Assembly: GCA_900315735.1 (NCBI GenBank)
Contig: ONAD01000012.1
Location: forward strand, 19,150 to 83,149
From: an uncultured Lachnospiraceae bacterium
GTDB lineage: Bacteria; Bacillota; Clostridia; Lachnospirales; Lachnospiraceae
Reading direction: 5' to 3'
Length of the DNA stretch: 64,000 nucleotides
The position numbers and the translations under genes were made by a program. A model generated the notes under the pieces. That model was not told the DNA's origin, made no database searches, and saw only the letters and a list, made by a program, of their open reading frames with translations. Shown piece after piece: positions 36,271-44,390 of the stretch. Position 1 is the stretch's first letter, and each line of letters starts with the position of its first letter.

Positions 36271-37653
36271 CTAATCTTCCTCCGAATTTCCATTATTCGT
36301 ATTATTTCCATTGGTACTGCCCATTCCCGTTTCTGTACCACCATTCGAACCCGTATGGGTTCCATTGTCATTTCCGGTATTCGTGGTATCTGATGTATCT
36401 TCTGATTTCTTTGTTATGGTTATCACTGCAGACTGTGTTCCATTTACGGAATATAAGCTGTCATCCAGCTCCAGGGTAACTGTTACGGTATGATTACCTT
36501 CTGCCAGTCCTGCTGCATTTACATTTCCCTTAATGCTGTCTGCCATAAGTTTATCCAGATCATTCCGCAGTCCCTTTAAGGTTATTGTAACTGTACTCTC
36601 TGCAAAGACCGCTTCATAACCCTCTTTCAGATTCTGAATTGCAATGTTTTCAACCGGTACGCTATAAGATTCTGATACAATCTGCTCCACCACTGCGGTT
36701 ACTTCAACATTCAGATTGTCAGCATCGACCACCTCTACATCATCCGGCAGATAAGAAGAAATGTTAATTGTCTTCACTACATTGCCAGTTGCATCGCTGA
36801 TATCCAGCTGGTCTGACGGAATCACAATACTTCCGGCTGCATTCAGCGCTTCCGGTGTTCCCTTTATCGCTATCTTATTCGGATTAATCGTCACTCCGGT
36901 GCATACAAATCCATCTGCAACCGTTCCACTCGGTTCAATTTCTACTGAAAGGTTACGGATATTAAGTATCGTAGCCGAAATTGTCACTTTATCAATATTA
37001 AAATTCAGCTTTGAGGTGTCTACCGCCTCACCGTTTGCATTATATACAACCGGGACTACACTATCCGTCAAGTCTGCGGATGCACCTGTTACATCAATGG
37101 TTGCTTCTACATGATCAATCTGATTCACCACCGATTCCGGTCCGGTTACTTTTAAGATGTTCGGAGATACCCGCACATCTCCCACCGCATAATTCTCAGC
37201 TGCATCTCCTACTGTTTTTGCCTTAATAGAAAACTGTGACAGCATCAGATCTTCTACATTTACTTCCATATACTGTGTTTTGCCCTGGAAGTTCACCGCA
37301 GACGCATATCGTGTTGCAGTTATCTCAATCGGTACCCGGTATACACCGTCTACCTGCTCAACATTTTCCATATCTGCTACTGCCCGGAAGTCAGTATTGC
37401 TCAAGTTCTTCATAACAGAACGCACAGTAGAAACCTTAAAGGTTACCTGCAGATTACTGTCCTTTGCTTCAAAGTATTTGCCCTGCTGTGTCATATAATC
37501 CGAATTGGTTATCGTAATAGACGTGGTAAAGTTCTTCGCCTGTGTCGGATCATCAATGTTGACAACAACAAGCCACAGCACAACAGAGAAGAATAATGCT
37601 GCAACCTTCAGTCCAAAATTATTCGTCACCAGTTTTGTCAGCTTTTTTAACAT
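36271..37653 (-). CDS. cdaR: YbbR-domain regulator of diadenylate cyclase
   Basis: A 460-residue protein with one membrane helix near 12-31 and several YbbR repeats in the extracytoplasmic part (about 50-405). CdaR in other Firmicutes modulates CdaA across the membrane. The start lies inside the 3' end of cdaA, with 35 bases of overlap, so translation is probably coupled. The last 45 residues or so are a low-complexity tail of Ser, Thr, Asn, Gly and acidic residues (for example TNGNNTNNGNSEED), which is not part of the YbbR fold and may reach into or bind the wall. Confidence 0.9.
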   Translation of the reverse strand: MLKKLTKLVTNNFGLKVAALFFSVVLWLVVVNIDDPTQAKNFTTSITITNSDYMTQQGKYFEAKDSNLQVTFKVSTVRSVMKNLSNTDFRAVADMENVEQVDGVYRVPIEITATRYASAVNFQGKTQYMEVNVEDLMLSQFSIKAKTVGDAAENYAVGDVRVSPNILKVTGPESVVNQIDHVEATIDVTGASADLTDSVVPVVYNANGEAVDTSKLNFNIDKVTISATILNIRNLSVEIEPSGTVADGFVCTGVTINPNKIAIKGTPEALNAAGSIVIPSDQLDISDATGNVVKTINISSYLPDDVEVVDADNLNVEVTAVVEQIVSESYSVPVENIAIQNLKEGYEAVFAESTVTITLKGLRNDLDKLMADSIKGNVNAAGLAEGNHTVTVTLELDDSLYSVNGTQSAVITITKKSEDTSDTTNTGNDNGTHTGSNGGTETGMGSTNGNNTNNGNSEED

Positions 37654-38539
37654 TGCGTAACCTCCTCTTCAGTAATTGGAAGCGCTTTGGTTCGATATTG
37701 CTGCTCTGGAGAAATTTCAGTTTGCTGCGCAGAAACTCCGCATCCACATTACGGTACAGCTGTCCACCCATCGCAATAGAAACCTTTCCGGTTTCCTCTG
37801 ATACCACAATTGTAAGAGAATCACTCACTTCACTAATTCCAACTGCTGCACGATGTCTGGTTCCCAGATCCTTGCTCAGTTCCAGGCTGTCAGACAGTGG
37901 CAGATAACAGGTTGCAGAGACAACCCTGTCCCCACGTACAATAATAGCTCCGTCATGTAACGGAGTGTTCTTTTCAAATATATTAATCAGAAGCTGGCTT
38001 GATACCAGGGAATCCAGCGCAATACCAGTTCTTTCGTATTCTGTCAGCATAATTTCATTTTCTACTACAATCAGGGCTCCGGTCTTCACCTTACCCATCT
38101 CATAGCTTGCCTTTACCAGTTCTCCAATCGTATGGTCATTGAAACGTTCCACTCCGTTTTTTCCAAAATCAAAAGAAAAGAGGGATGAAATAAATTTTTT
38201 TCGTCCCAATTCTTCCAGTGCTTTCCGGAGCTCCGGCTGGAAGATAACAACGATTGCAATAATTGCTACATTAATCGTCTTCTCTGCTATCCAGAGAATT
38301 GTATTCATCTGGAAGATTGCTGCCACAAGTACAAACGCTAAAATCACAAGAATTCCTTTTAACAGCATCCATGCCCTTGTATCCTTAATCCATTTCAGGA
38401 CGTGATAAAACAGGAACGCAATAATAAGCATTTCTACAATATCAGTCTTTGATACCGTAATGTTCAAAACGCTTACCCACGCCAGATAATTTTCTTTAAA
38501 ATTTTCCAACACTGTCAAAAATGACTGCACCTGTTCCAC
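37619..38539 (-). CDS. cdaA: Membrane diadenylate cyclase (c-di-AMP synthase)
   Basis: The 306-residue protein has three N-terminal helices (about 35-100) and a DAC domain. The catalytic DGA motif is at 196-198 and the RHR motif at 228-230 (GTRHRAAVGISE). It makes c-di-AMP from two ATP, controlling potassium and osmolyte uptake and wall integrity. It overlaps cdaR and precedes glmM as in most Firmicutes. The upstream partner genes (38552-39977) are two membrane proteins rather than glmS. All key residues are present. Confidence 0.96.
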   Translation of the reverse strand: MEQVQSFLTVLENFKENYLAWVSVLNITVSKTDIVEMLIIAFLFYHVLKWIKDTRAWMLLKGILVILAFVLVAAIFQMNTILWIAEKTINVAIIAIVVIFQPELRKALEELGRKKFISSLFSFDFGKNGVERFNDHTIGELVKASYEMGKVKTGALIVVENEIMLTEYERTGIALDSLVSSQLLINIFEKNTPLHDGAIIVRGDRVVSATCYLPLSDSLELSKDLGTRHRAAVGISEVSDSLTIVVSEETGKVSIAMGGQLYRNVDAEFLRSKLKFLQSSNIEPKRFQLLKRRLRNVKKADKTGDE

Positions 38540-38551
38540 TTCCTCTCTGTC

Positions 38552-39553
38552 TTATTTCAGCAAATCTTCGTCTATATCCATTTCCTCTGCCAATGCTTTG
38601 CGGGAAATACGTTCTTTTTCCTCATCCTTGGCTGCGATACGTTTTACCCTTTTCTCCTTGGTTGTAACATAAATCTTCGGTACCGCCTTTACATAATAGT
38701 AATATTCATCATCCTCAAACTGTACCCGTTCTGTCCTGCTATAATCCAGGTTAAAGAACAGGAACTGCTGTATCAATGCAATCACCGTAGAAATTACGCC
38801 TCCTACAATAATCCAGACGATTTGTCCCTTGATTCCCAGCATTACAAAACCGCTGATCAGCACAGTAAGTCCAATCAGAATACCAGCCAGTGACGCCACT
38901 GTCCATGCATAATCTATGGACAGGCGGCGCACTACATAAACCACCAGTAAAATCACAATAAAAGTTGCCAGTACCAGATACATTTCCTTATTTCCCAGCA
39001 GCTGGTTGATTGCTACCACCATCTTAGAAGCCGCATTGCTGTCCTCTTCCACTGCACTTAATACTGCCTCATTTTCCTTTATTCCCTTCAGGAAATAAAA
39101 CATCACAGTTCCGCTCACAATAGATGCAGCAGATGCCGGTGTCCGCAACAGTCCTGCCGAAATCGGCATGATATACGGGGTATGTAATGCAAATGTTATC
39201 GGTGTCAGCACTGCATAATAACCATCTTTTGGTGAAAACCGTAAATACAGCAGTGCGATAACCAGCATAAGAATCAGTCCTACCACGCATACATCCATAG
39301 ACAGTGCAAATAAATGTGCAGCAATCAGAATGAACGCAAACAACAGGATAGCATTGACCGGAAGAACCGCACATAACAGTGCCAGTACCAGTGTTACCGG
39401 AAGTCCGGCCAGTCTGGTCATATAGCCAATATTTTGATTGATCAGCAGAAATACCACTGTTGCCAGAATAAACTTAAGTACCGGCACCACATATATTTCA
39501 TTTTTTCCAAAAAAGCGGATTAACCGCTCCTTCAGTTCGAGTAAACCCGTCAT
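38552..39553 (-). CDS. Polytopic membrane protein encoded upstream of cdaA, unknown function
   Basis: From the ATG at 39553, six bases after GGGAGG, the protein has 333 residues. About ten hydrophobic segments lie between residues 20 and 265, then a charged cytoplasmic tail of some 65 residues (YYVKAVPKIYVTTKEKRVKRIAAKDEEKE). I do not recognise the family. The gene lies between a small membrane-protein gene (one-base gap) and cdaA (12-base gap), so a link with c-di-AMP signalling or osmotic control is plausible but unproven. The open frame continues 15 codons upstream without a ribosome site. Confidence 0.75.
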   Translation of the reverse strand: MTGLLELKERLIRFFGKNEIYVVPVLKFILATVVFLLINQNIGYMTRLAGLPVTLVLALLCAVLPVNAILLFAFILIAAHLFALSMDVCVVGLILMLVIALLYLRFSPKDGYYAVLTPITFALHTPYIMPISAGLLRTPASAASIVSGTVMFYFLKGIKENEAVLSAVEEDSNAASKMVVAINQLLGNKEMYLVLATFIVILLVVYVVRRLSIDYAWTVASLAGILIGLTVLISGFVMLGIKGQIVWIIVGGVISTVIALIQQFLFFNLDYSRTERVQFEDDEYYYYVKAVPKIYVTTKEKRVKRIAAKDEEKERISRKALAEEMDIDEDLLK

Positions 39554-39554
39554 C

Positions 39555-39977
39555 CTAAACCTCCCAGTCATCCGTATTAGATATATTTTCTTCCTCACGA
39601 TACAGACTGCTCACCCTCTTCAGTCTGTTATAATATTCCTTTACCTGTTTTCTCCCCTTCGTATATCTGCGATTATAAATGATATAAGTAATAATCAGAT
39701 AGGCAGCAAGAAATACCAGATAGACCACAACAACCCGGATGTCGAAGCCAACCAGGTCTATGTTGTTAATTTTCTTTGCCAGATTCTCCATATCACAGAA
39801 AAGCCACAGCACAAAAAGAAGTCCAAACGCAATGGTTCCGGCAAAAAAGCTTTTTATCAACTCAATCGCAACATAATCTCTTCTGAAATACTGTGTTGCT
39901 TTCTGGCAGGATTTACTTTCTTCGTTCTCGAATTCTGCCAGCTTTGTCATATGTCTGACGCGTTCTTTACTAATCAT
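39555..39977 (-). CDS. Small two-helix membrane protein, unknown function
   Basis: A 140-residue protein with hydrophobic segments at about 45-66 and 75-100, charged ends and no catalytic motif. It is the first gene of the minus-strand run that includes cdaA, cdaR and glmM, and a promoter is predicted at 40004-40032. I do not recognise the family. The short acidic C-terminus (SLYREEENISNTDDWEV) may bind a partner; this is only a guess. Confidence 0.65.
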   Translation of the reverse strand: MISKERVRHMTKLAEFENEESKSCQKATQYFRRDYVAIELIKSFFAGTIAFGLLFVLWLFCDMENLAKKINNIDLVGFDIRVVVVYLVFLAAYLIITYIIYNRRYTKGRKQVKEYYNRLKRVSSLYREEENISNTDDWEV

Positions 39978-40003
39978 ACTCTGCTCCTAAACAAACTCTC
40001 TAT

Positions 40004-40032
40004 AGTATAACATAGATATTATCTTCTGAAAA
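40004..40032 (-). promoter_or_regulatory. Predicted promoter of the cdaA-glmM run
   Basis: On the minus strand TATACT (40004-40009) has the TG of an extended -10 element, and TTTTCA (40027-40032) lies 17 bases upstream, matching four of six consensus bases. It overlaps the T-run of the terminator that ends the yvyF transcript. Confidence 0.45.
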
Positions 40033-40063
40033 GAAAAAACTGCCGCCATTCCCCGCGGCAGTT
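40028..40063 (-). terminator. Rho-independent terminator after yvyF
   Basis: AACTGCCGC (40055-40063 read on the minus strand) pairs with GCGGCAGTT (40039-40047), with an 8-base loop. Six Ts follow on the minus strand. It ends the comFC-yvyF transcript. Confidence 0.85.
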
Positions 40064-40075
40064 CTTAATCTACAG

Positions 40076-40477
40076 TTACAGATATCTCATCTTATCTCTT
40101 TCTTTTTGTCTCTTATCCACCTGAGGTGCCACCGGTTCTGTCTTTATTACACTCTGGAAATCTGTTTCCATCTTGCGCTTGCATTTCTCACAGAAACGTC
40201 CTGTTTTAATAATCGTTCCACATCCTTCACATTCAAGACCCAGTGGTGAATCTTCTGAAAAGACAAGTCTTTCTTCACGCACCCACTGTTTAATCTGTTT
40301 TACAGAAACATCATTATCTTCCGATACAACCTGTATCGGAGCATTCGGGTTCTGCCGCAAATATTCTTTTACCTCCTGGAACTTCTCTTCCAGTTTATCT
40401 TTGCAGGCTTTACATAACGGTACGCCCCCATAATAATTAAATAATCTTCCGCATCCTTTGCAGTTTCTTACGTCCAT
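40076..40477 (-). CDS. yvyF: YvyF-like flagellar operon zinc-ribbon protein
   Basis: The 133-residue protein matches the YvyF/TIGR03826 family: paired cysteines in RNCKGCGRLF and PLCKACKDK, a helix-turn-helix-like middle (DNDVSVKQIKQWVREERLVF) and a second ribbon in ECEGCGTIIKTGRFCEKCK. Its exact role is unsettled; in Bacillus it lies beside comFC and flgM and is linked to flagellar control. Here comFC is also directly upstream (11 bases), but no flgM or hook-associated genes follow, since a terminator comes next. Confidence 0.85.
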   Translation of the reverse strand: MDVRNCKGCGRLFNYYGGVPLCKACKDKLEEKFQEVKEYLRQNPNAPIQVVSEDNDVSVKQIKQWVREERLVFSEDSPLGLECEGCGTIIKTGRFCEKCKRKMETDFQSVIKTEPVAPQVDKRQKERDKMRYL

Positions 40478-40488
40478 TCTTTCTCCTC

Positions 40489-41187
40489 CTAATGTCCCCT
40501 GCCAATGCTAATGCAAAGTACATAAACCTTTTGTATTCCTGATTTCTTTAAACATTCTGCTGCCGCATCCACGGTACTTCCGGTAGTATAAATGTCATCT
40601 ACAAGCAGAACTTTTCTTAATTGTACTATATTTTGTGCGAATATAAAAGCCTTTTTCAGATTTTTCTTGCGTTCCCGGTCATCAAGTTCCTTCTGGGGTC
40701 TGGTATTTATGCAGCGGATTAACAGCTTTTTCTCCACCGGAATTCCGGTTCGCCTTCCGATTTCCTCTGCAAAGAGTTCTGCCTGATTATACCCCCGCTC
40801 CCGTCTGCGTTTCCGATGCAGCGGAACCGGAATAATCGCTTCGATGCCAAGCATGGATATCCACCTGCCATACTGTTCATATGCCGCTTTCCCATAAAAT
40901 GCTGCATATTCTCTCCGGTTGGCATATTTAAACCGGTACAAGGAACGCTGCAGGGCTCCCTGATAGACAAATACTGCTTTTCCCACATCAAAAGAATGTT
41001 TCTTCCTGCCGCAGTCACCGCAGTATTCCTTTCTGTCATTTTCCATGGGCTTTCCACACTGCTTGCAGACCGGTTCTTTCACCAGTTCAACCTTTCCTGT
41101 GCATCCCGGGCAAAGTTCTCTGTCCGGTGCGATTACTTCATCACACAGCGGGCATCTTCTTGGAAATAATACATCCAGTATGTTCAT
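40489..41187 (-). CDS. comFC: ComF-family phosphoribosyltransferase-like protein
   Basis: From the ATG at 41187 the protein has 232 residues. It has an N-terminal zinc ribbon (RRCPLCDEVI, LCPGC), a second Cys pair (CKQCGKPM, CGDCG) and a type I phosphoribosyltransferase domain with the PRPP loop VLLVDDIYTTGST. ComFC is needed for DNA uptake in competent Bacillus and has relatives across Firmicutes. A GGAAAGG site lies five bases upstream. The longer open frame (13 extra codons) lacks a site. No comFA helicase is next to it here. Confidence 0.92.
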   Translation of the reverse strand: MNILDVLFPRRCPLCDEVIAPDRELCPGCTGKVELVKEPVCKQCGKPMENDRKEYCGDCGRKKHSFDVGKAVFVYQGALQRSLYRFKYANRREYAAFYGKAAYEQYGRWISMLGIEAIIPVPLHRKRRRERGYNQAELFAEEIGRRTGIPVEKKLLIRCINTRPQKELDDRERKKNLKKAFIFAQNIVQLRKVLLVDDIYTTGSTVDAAAECLKKSGIQKVYVLCISIGRGH

Positions 41188-41303
41188 GTTTTCCTTTCCA
41201 AAAACTCTCTTTGCACATATTAACACAGTCCCATTTGCAAAAACATTAACATTCTCTTAATTTTTCCTGATAAAACAGGGATTCATTTCTTGGCTTATTT
41301 TTA

Positions 41304-41332
41304 TTGACTTATTTTTCTCTACTTATTATAAT
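41304..41332 (+). promoter_or_regulatory. Sigma-A promoter of the ABC uptake operon
   Basis: TTGACT (41304-41309) and a perfect TATAAT (41327-41332) are 17 bases apart. Transcription should start near 41339, leaving a leader of about 88 bases before the lipoprotein gene. Confidence 0.85.
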
Positions 41333-41345
41333 TAGACTATTCGAA

Positions 41346-41389
41346 TTAACGCTTTAATGCATAAACGCACAGACGCACGAACGCGTTAA
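41346..41389 (+). repeat. Inverted and short direct repeats in the ABC operon leader
   Basis: TTAACGC (41346-41352) and GCGTTAA (41383-41389) are inverted copies. Between and within them lie related 8-base units with the core ACGCAC or ACGCG (around 41363-41388). The position just downstream of the promoter fits an operator or a leader RNA hairpin. No known riboswitch pattern was recognised. Confidence 0.5.
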
Positions 41390-41426
41390 ATCAAAAAAAT
41401 ATTACATATTTCAGGAGGAAATTATT

Positions 41427-42437
41427 ATGAAAAAAATGAAGAAATTTCTCTCTCTTTCAGTTGCAGCAGTTCTTGCACTCAGCATGACCGCCTGTGGCTC
41501 CAAAGCAGGAGATACCCAAAACGCCGACGCTACAGAGAAAAGTTCATCCAACGCAAAGTACACCGTTGGCATCTGTCAGCTCGTACAGCATGAGGCATTA
41601 GATGCTGCAACAAAAGGATTCAAAGACTATCTTACCGAGAAATTAGGTGATGACGTTGTATTTGATGAGCAGAATGCCCAGGGTGATTCCGCAACATGTG
41701 CAACTATCGTCAACTCCTTCGTTTCCAAAAACGAAGACCTGATTCTTGCAAATGCAACTGCTCCTCTTCAGTCTGCAGCTGCTGCAACTACAGATATTCC
41801 TATTCTTGGAACTTCCGTAACAGATTACGCAACCGCTCTTGACATTTCTGACTGGTCAGGCACAACAGGACGTAACATTTCAGGAACTTCTGACCTGGCT
41901 CCTCTTTCCGAGCAGGCAGCTATGTTAAATGAGTTATTCCCGGATGCCAAAAATGTCGGACTGCTTTACTGCTCTGCAGAAGCAAACTCCCAGTATCAGA
42001 TTGACGTTATCAAAGAAGAATTAGAAAAATTAAATTACACCTGTACTGCTTATTCTTTCGTTGACTCCAACGATATTGCAAGCGTTGTCCAGAGTGCTGT
42101 AAACAGCAATGATGTTCTTTACATCCCTACTGATAACACAGCAGCTTCCAATACCGAAGTTATCAACAACATTGCTTCTGAAGCAGGTGTTCCAATCATC
42201 GCAGGCGAAGCAGGTATCTGTAAAGGATGTGGCGTTGCAACCTTATCTATCAGCTACTACGACCTTGGATACCAGACAGGTAAAATGGCATACGAAATCT
42301 TAGTAAACGGTGCAGACCCATCTACTATGGAAGTTGAATTTGCTCCGGCTGTTACCAAACAGTACAACCCTGACATCTGTGAAAAACTTGGTATCACTGT
42401 TCCAGATGATTACGAAGCTTTAGATATGTCTGAGTAA
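41427..42437 (+). CDS. ABC transporter substrate-binding lipoprotein (TrpX-like)
   Basis: A 336-residue protein with a lipoprotein signal: a basic start, a hydrophobic stretch and the lipobox LSMTAC with Cys23. The mature part matches the ABC substrate-binding family of PF04392 (KYTVGICQLVQHEALDAATKGF, ILGTSVTDYATAL). Family members include TrpX, which binds tryptophan, and others for tyrosine or unknown ligands. AGGAGG precedes the ATG. It is followed by permease and ATPase genes. The ligand cannot be set from sequence alone, so the Trp label is only a family hint. Confidence 0.92.
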   Translation: MKKMKKFLSLSVAAVLALSMTACGSKAGDTQNADATEKSSSNAKYTVGICQLVQHEALDAATKGFKDYLTEKLGDDVVFDEQNAQGDSATCATIVNSFVSKNEDLILANATAPLQSAAAATTDIPILGTSVTDYATALDISDWSGTTGRNISGTSDLAPLSEQAAMLNELFPDAKNVGLLYCSAEANSQYQIDVIKEELEKLNYTCTAYSFVDSNDIASVVQSAVNSNDVLYIPTDNTAASNTEVINNIASEAGVPIIAGEAGICKGCGVATLSISYYDLGYQTGKMAYEILVNGADPSTMEVEFAPAVTKQYNPDICEKLGITVPDDYEALDMSE

Positions 42438-42481
42438 TTCATATTTTGAAATTATTTATTTAGAAACCGGAGGAACTTATT

Positions 42482-43417
42482 GTGGAATTGCAAATTGCTG
42501 ATTTAATCAATGCTATGCCCGGTGCTGTAGCCCAGGGATTAATCTGGGGCATCATGGCAATCGGTGTATATATCACCTTTAAAATACAGGACGTAGCAGA
42601 CTTAACTGTAGACGGAACCATGAGTCTTGGTGGTGCTGTCTGTGTTACCATGGTTGCCATGGGACAGAATATCTGGGTAGCCGTTCTGGTGGCTACGCTG
42701 TCAGGTATGGTTGCAGGACTTGTTACCGGAATCTTACATACTAAAATGGGAATTCCTGTTATCCTTGCCGGAATCCTGACCCAGCTTGGATTATACTCCA
42801 TTAACCTTAAAATTCTTGGTGGTAAATCCAATCAGGCAATCAGTGCTGACAAATACAACCTGATTGTATCTTTACGTTATGTAAAGAATGTCGCTTTTTA
42901 TCAGAATACTATTTTTATCGTTGCAATCTTCGTTATTGTGATTATTGCTATTCTGTACTGGTTCTTCGGTACTGCCAGAGGCTGCTCTATCCGTGCAACC
43001 GGATGCAACCCGAATATGAGCCGTGCCCAGGGTATCAATACCAATTTCAATACTGTAATCGGTTTAATGATTTCCAACGGTCTGGTTGGTCTTGCCAGTG
43101 CCCTTTACGCACAGTATCAGGGCTTTGCTGATGTCAATGCCGGACGTGGTGCTATCGTAATCGGTCTTGCAGCCGTTATCATCGGTACTGTATTATTTGA
43201 AAAGATTTTCCGCAATTTCGCGCTGAAGCTGTTATCCGTAGCCATCGGTGCAGTTATCTACTACGCTGTACTTCAGATTGTTATCTGGGTTGGTCTTGAT
43301 ACCAACTACCTGAAACTTTTGTCAGCCGCAGTGGTTGCTATCTTCCTTGCAGTTCCTTACTGGAAGAAGAAATATTTTTCAAAACCGGTAAAGAAAGGAG
43401 TTAAAACCAATGCTTAA
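42482..43417 (+). CDS. ABC transporter permease (TrpY-like)
   Basis: A 311-residue integral membrane protein with about eight to nine helices, of the branched-chain/ribose-type permease superfamily (ADLTVDGTMSLGGAVCVT, RATGCNPNMSRAQGIN, LVGLASALYAQYQGFADVN). It starts with GTG, eight bases after GGAGG, and overlaps the ATPase gene by eight bases. It forms the channel of the uptake system with the lipoprotein and ATPase. Sequence and order fit TrpXYZ-type systems. Confidence 0.93.
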   Translation: MELQIADLINAMPGAVAQGLIWGIMAIGVYITFKIQDVADLTVDGTMSLGGAVCVTMVAMGQNIWVAVLVATLSGMVAGLVTGILHTKMGIPVILAGILTQLGLYSINLKILGGKSNQAISADKYNLIVSLRYVKNVAFYQNTIFIVAIFVIVIIAILYWFFGTARGCSIRATGCNPNMSRAQGINTNFNTVIGLMISNGLVGLASALYAQYQGFADVNAGRGAIVIGLAAVIIGTVLFEKIFRNFALKLLSVAIGAVIYYAVLQIVIWVGLDTNYLKLLSAAVVAIFLAVPYWKKKYFSKPVKKGVKTNA

Positions 43418-44207
43418 AGTTGATCACATTTATAAAACATTTAATCCAGGAACCATCAATGAAAAAACAGCTTTAAATGGTACAACTCTTACTTTAAATG
43501 AAGGTGATTTTGTTACCGTTATCGGTGGAAATGGTGCCGGAAAATCTACTATGTTAAATGCTATCGCAGGTGTCTTTCCTGTAGATGAGGGTTCTATCTC
43601 TATCGACGGTGTGGATGTTACCAGAATGTCCGAGCACAGACGTGCCCGTTTCTTAGGCCGTGTATTTCAGGATCCTATGATGGGAACTGCCGCTACTATG
43701 GGAATTGACGAGAACCTCGCTCTCGCTGCCCGCCGTGGCAAAATCAGAGGTCTCGGAAGCGGTATTACCAAGGCAGAACGTGCTCATTACAAGGAACTGT
43801 TAAAAGAACTGGATTTAGGACTGGAAAACCGTCTTACTTCCAAAGTCGGACTGCTTTCCGGTGGTCAGCGTCAGGCTTTAACCCTTCTGATGGCAACCTT
43901 AAACCAGCCGAAGCTGCTGCTCTTAGATGAGCATACCGCAGCACTGGACCCTAAGACCGCTGCCAAGGTTCTTACTCTTTCGGATAAAATAGTTGCAGAG
44001 CAGAACCTTACCACACTGATGGTAACACACAACATGCGTGATGCTATTGCTCACGGCAACCGTCTGATTATGATGAACGAAGGTCAGGTTATCTTAGATA
44101 TCTCCGGTGAAGAGAAGAAGAATCTTACCGTAGAAGATTTGTTAGAGAAATTTGAAGAAATCAGCGGCGAAGAGTTTGCCAATGACAAAGCTTTATTATC
44201 CAAATAA
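43410..44207 (+). CDS. ABC transporter ATP-binding protein (TrpZ-like)
   Basis: A complete 265-residue ABC ATPase: Walker A GGNGAGKST, signature LSGGQRQ, Walker B LLLLDEHTAALDPKT and switch MVTHN. The DEHTAALDPKTA spelling is typical of the ATPases paired with PF04392 binding proteins. AAAGGAG precedes the start, which overlaps the permease gene. It ends the operon, followed by the terminator at 44275-44325. Confidence 0.95.
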   Translation: MLKVDHIYKTFNPGTINEKTALNGTTLTLNEGDFVTVIGGNGAGKSTMLNAIAGVFPVDEGSISIDGVDVTRMSEHRRARFLGRVFQDPMMGTAATMGIDENLALAARRGKIRGLGSGITKAERAHYKELLKELDLGLENRLTSKVGLLSGGQRQALTLLMATLNQPKLLLLDEHTAALDPKTAAKVLTLSDKIVAEQNLTTLMVTHNMRDAIAHGNRLIMMNEGQVILDISGEEKKNLTVEDLLEKFEEISGEEFANDKALLSK

Positions 44208-44274
44208 TTTGTTCTGCCGGTTTTTAAATAGAAATACCAAACAGCTTGCTATGTAAGCAAGTTGTCAGATATGC

Positions 44275-44325
44275 AAAATCCAACCGAAATTCTGTACTTC
44301 ACAGAATTCCGGTTGGATTTTCTTT
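44275..44325 (+). terminator. Rho-independent terminator of the ABC uptake operon
   Basis: A stem of about 21 bp, with one mismatch, pairs 44275-44295 with 44301-44321 around a 5-base loop and is followed by a T-rich stretch. It also faces the convergent recD2 gene. Confidence 0.9.
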
Positions 44326-44390
44326 ATTTCCCGGCAACCGTAAGAAGCTGCCAGGGGCATGTTCTGCAGATTTATGTGGCAAAACACTAT

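Noticed and set aside
44331..44360. Short matches (CCGGCAACCG, AGGGGCA) to parts of the giant palindrome, after the ABC operon terminator
   Set aside because: They are only 7 to 10 bases long and in a different order from the element, so chance or a very decayed remnant cannot be told apart.
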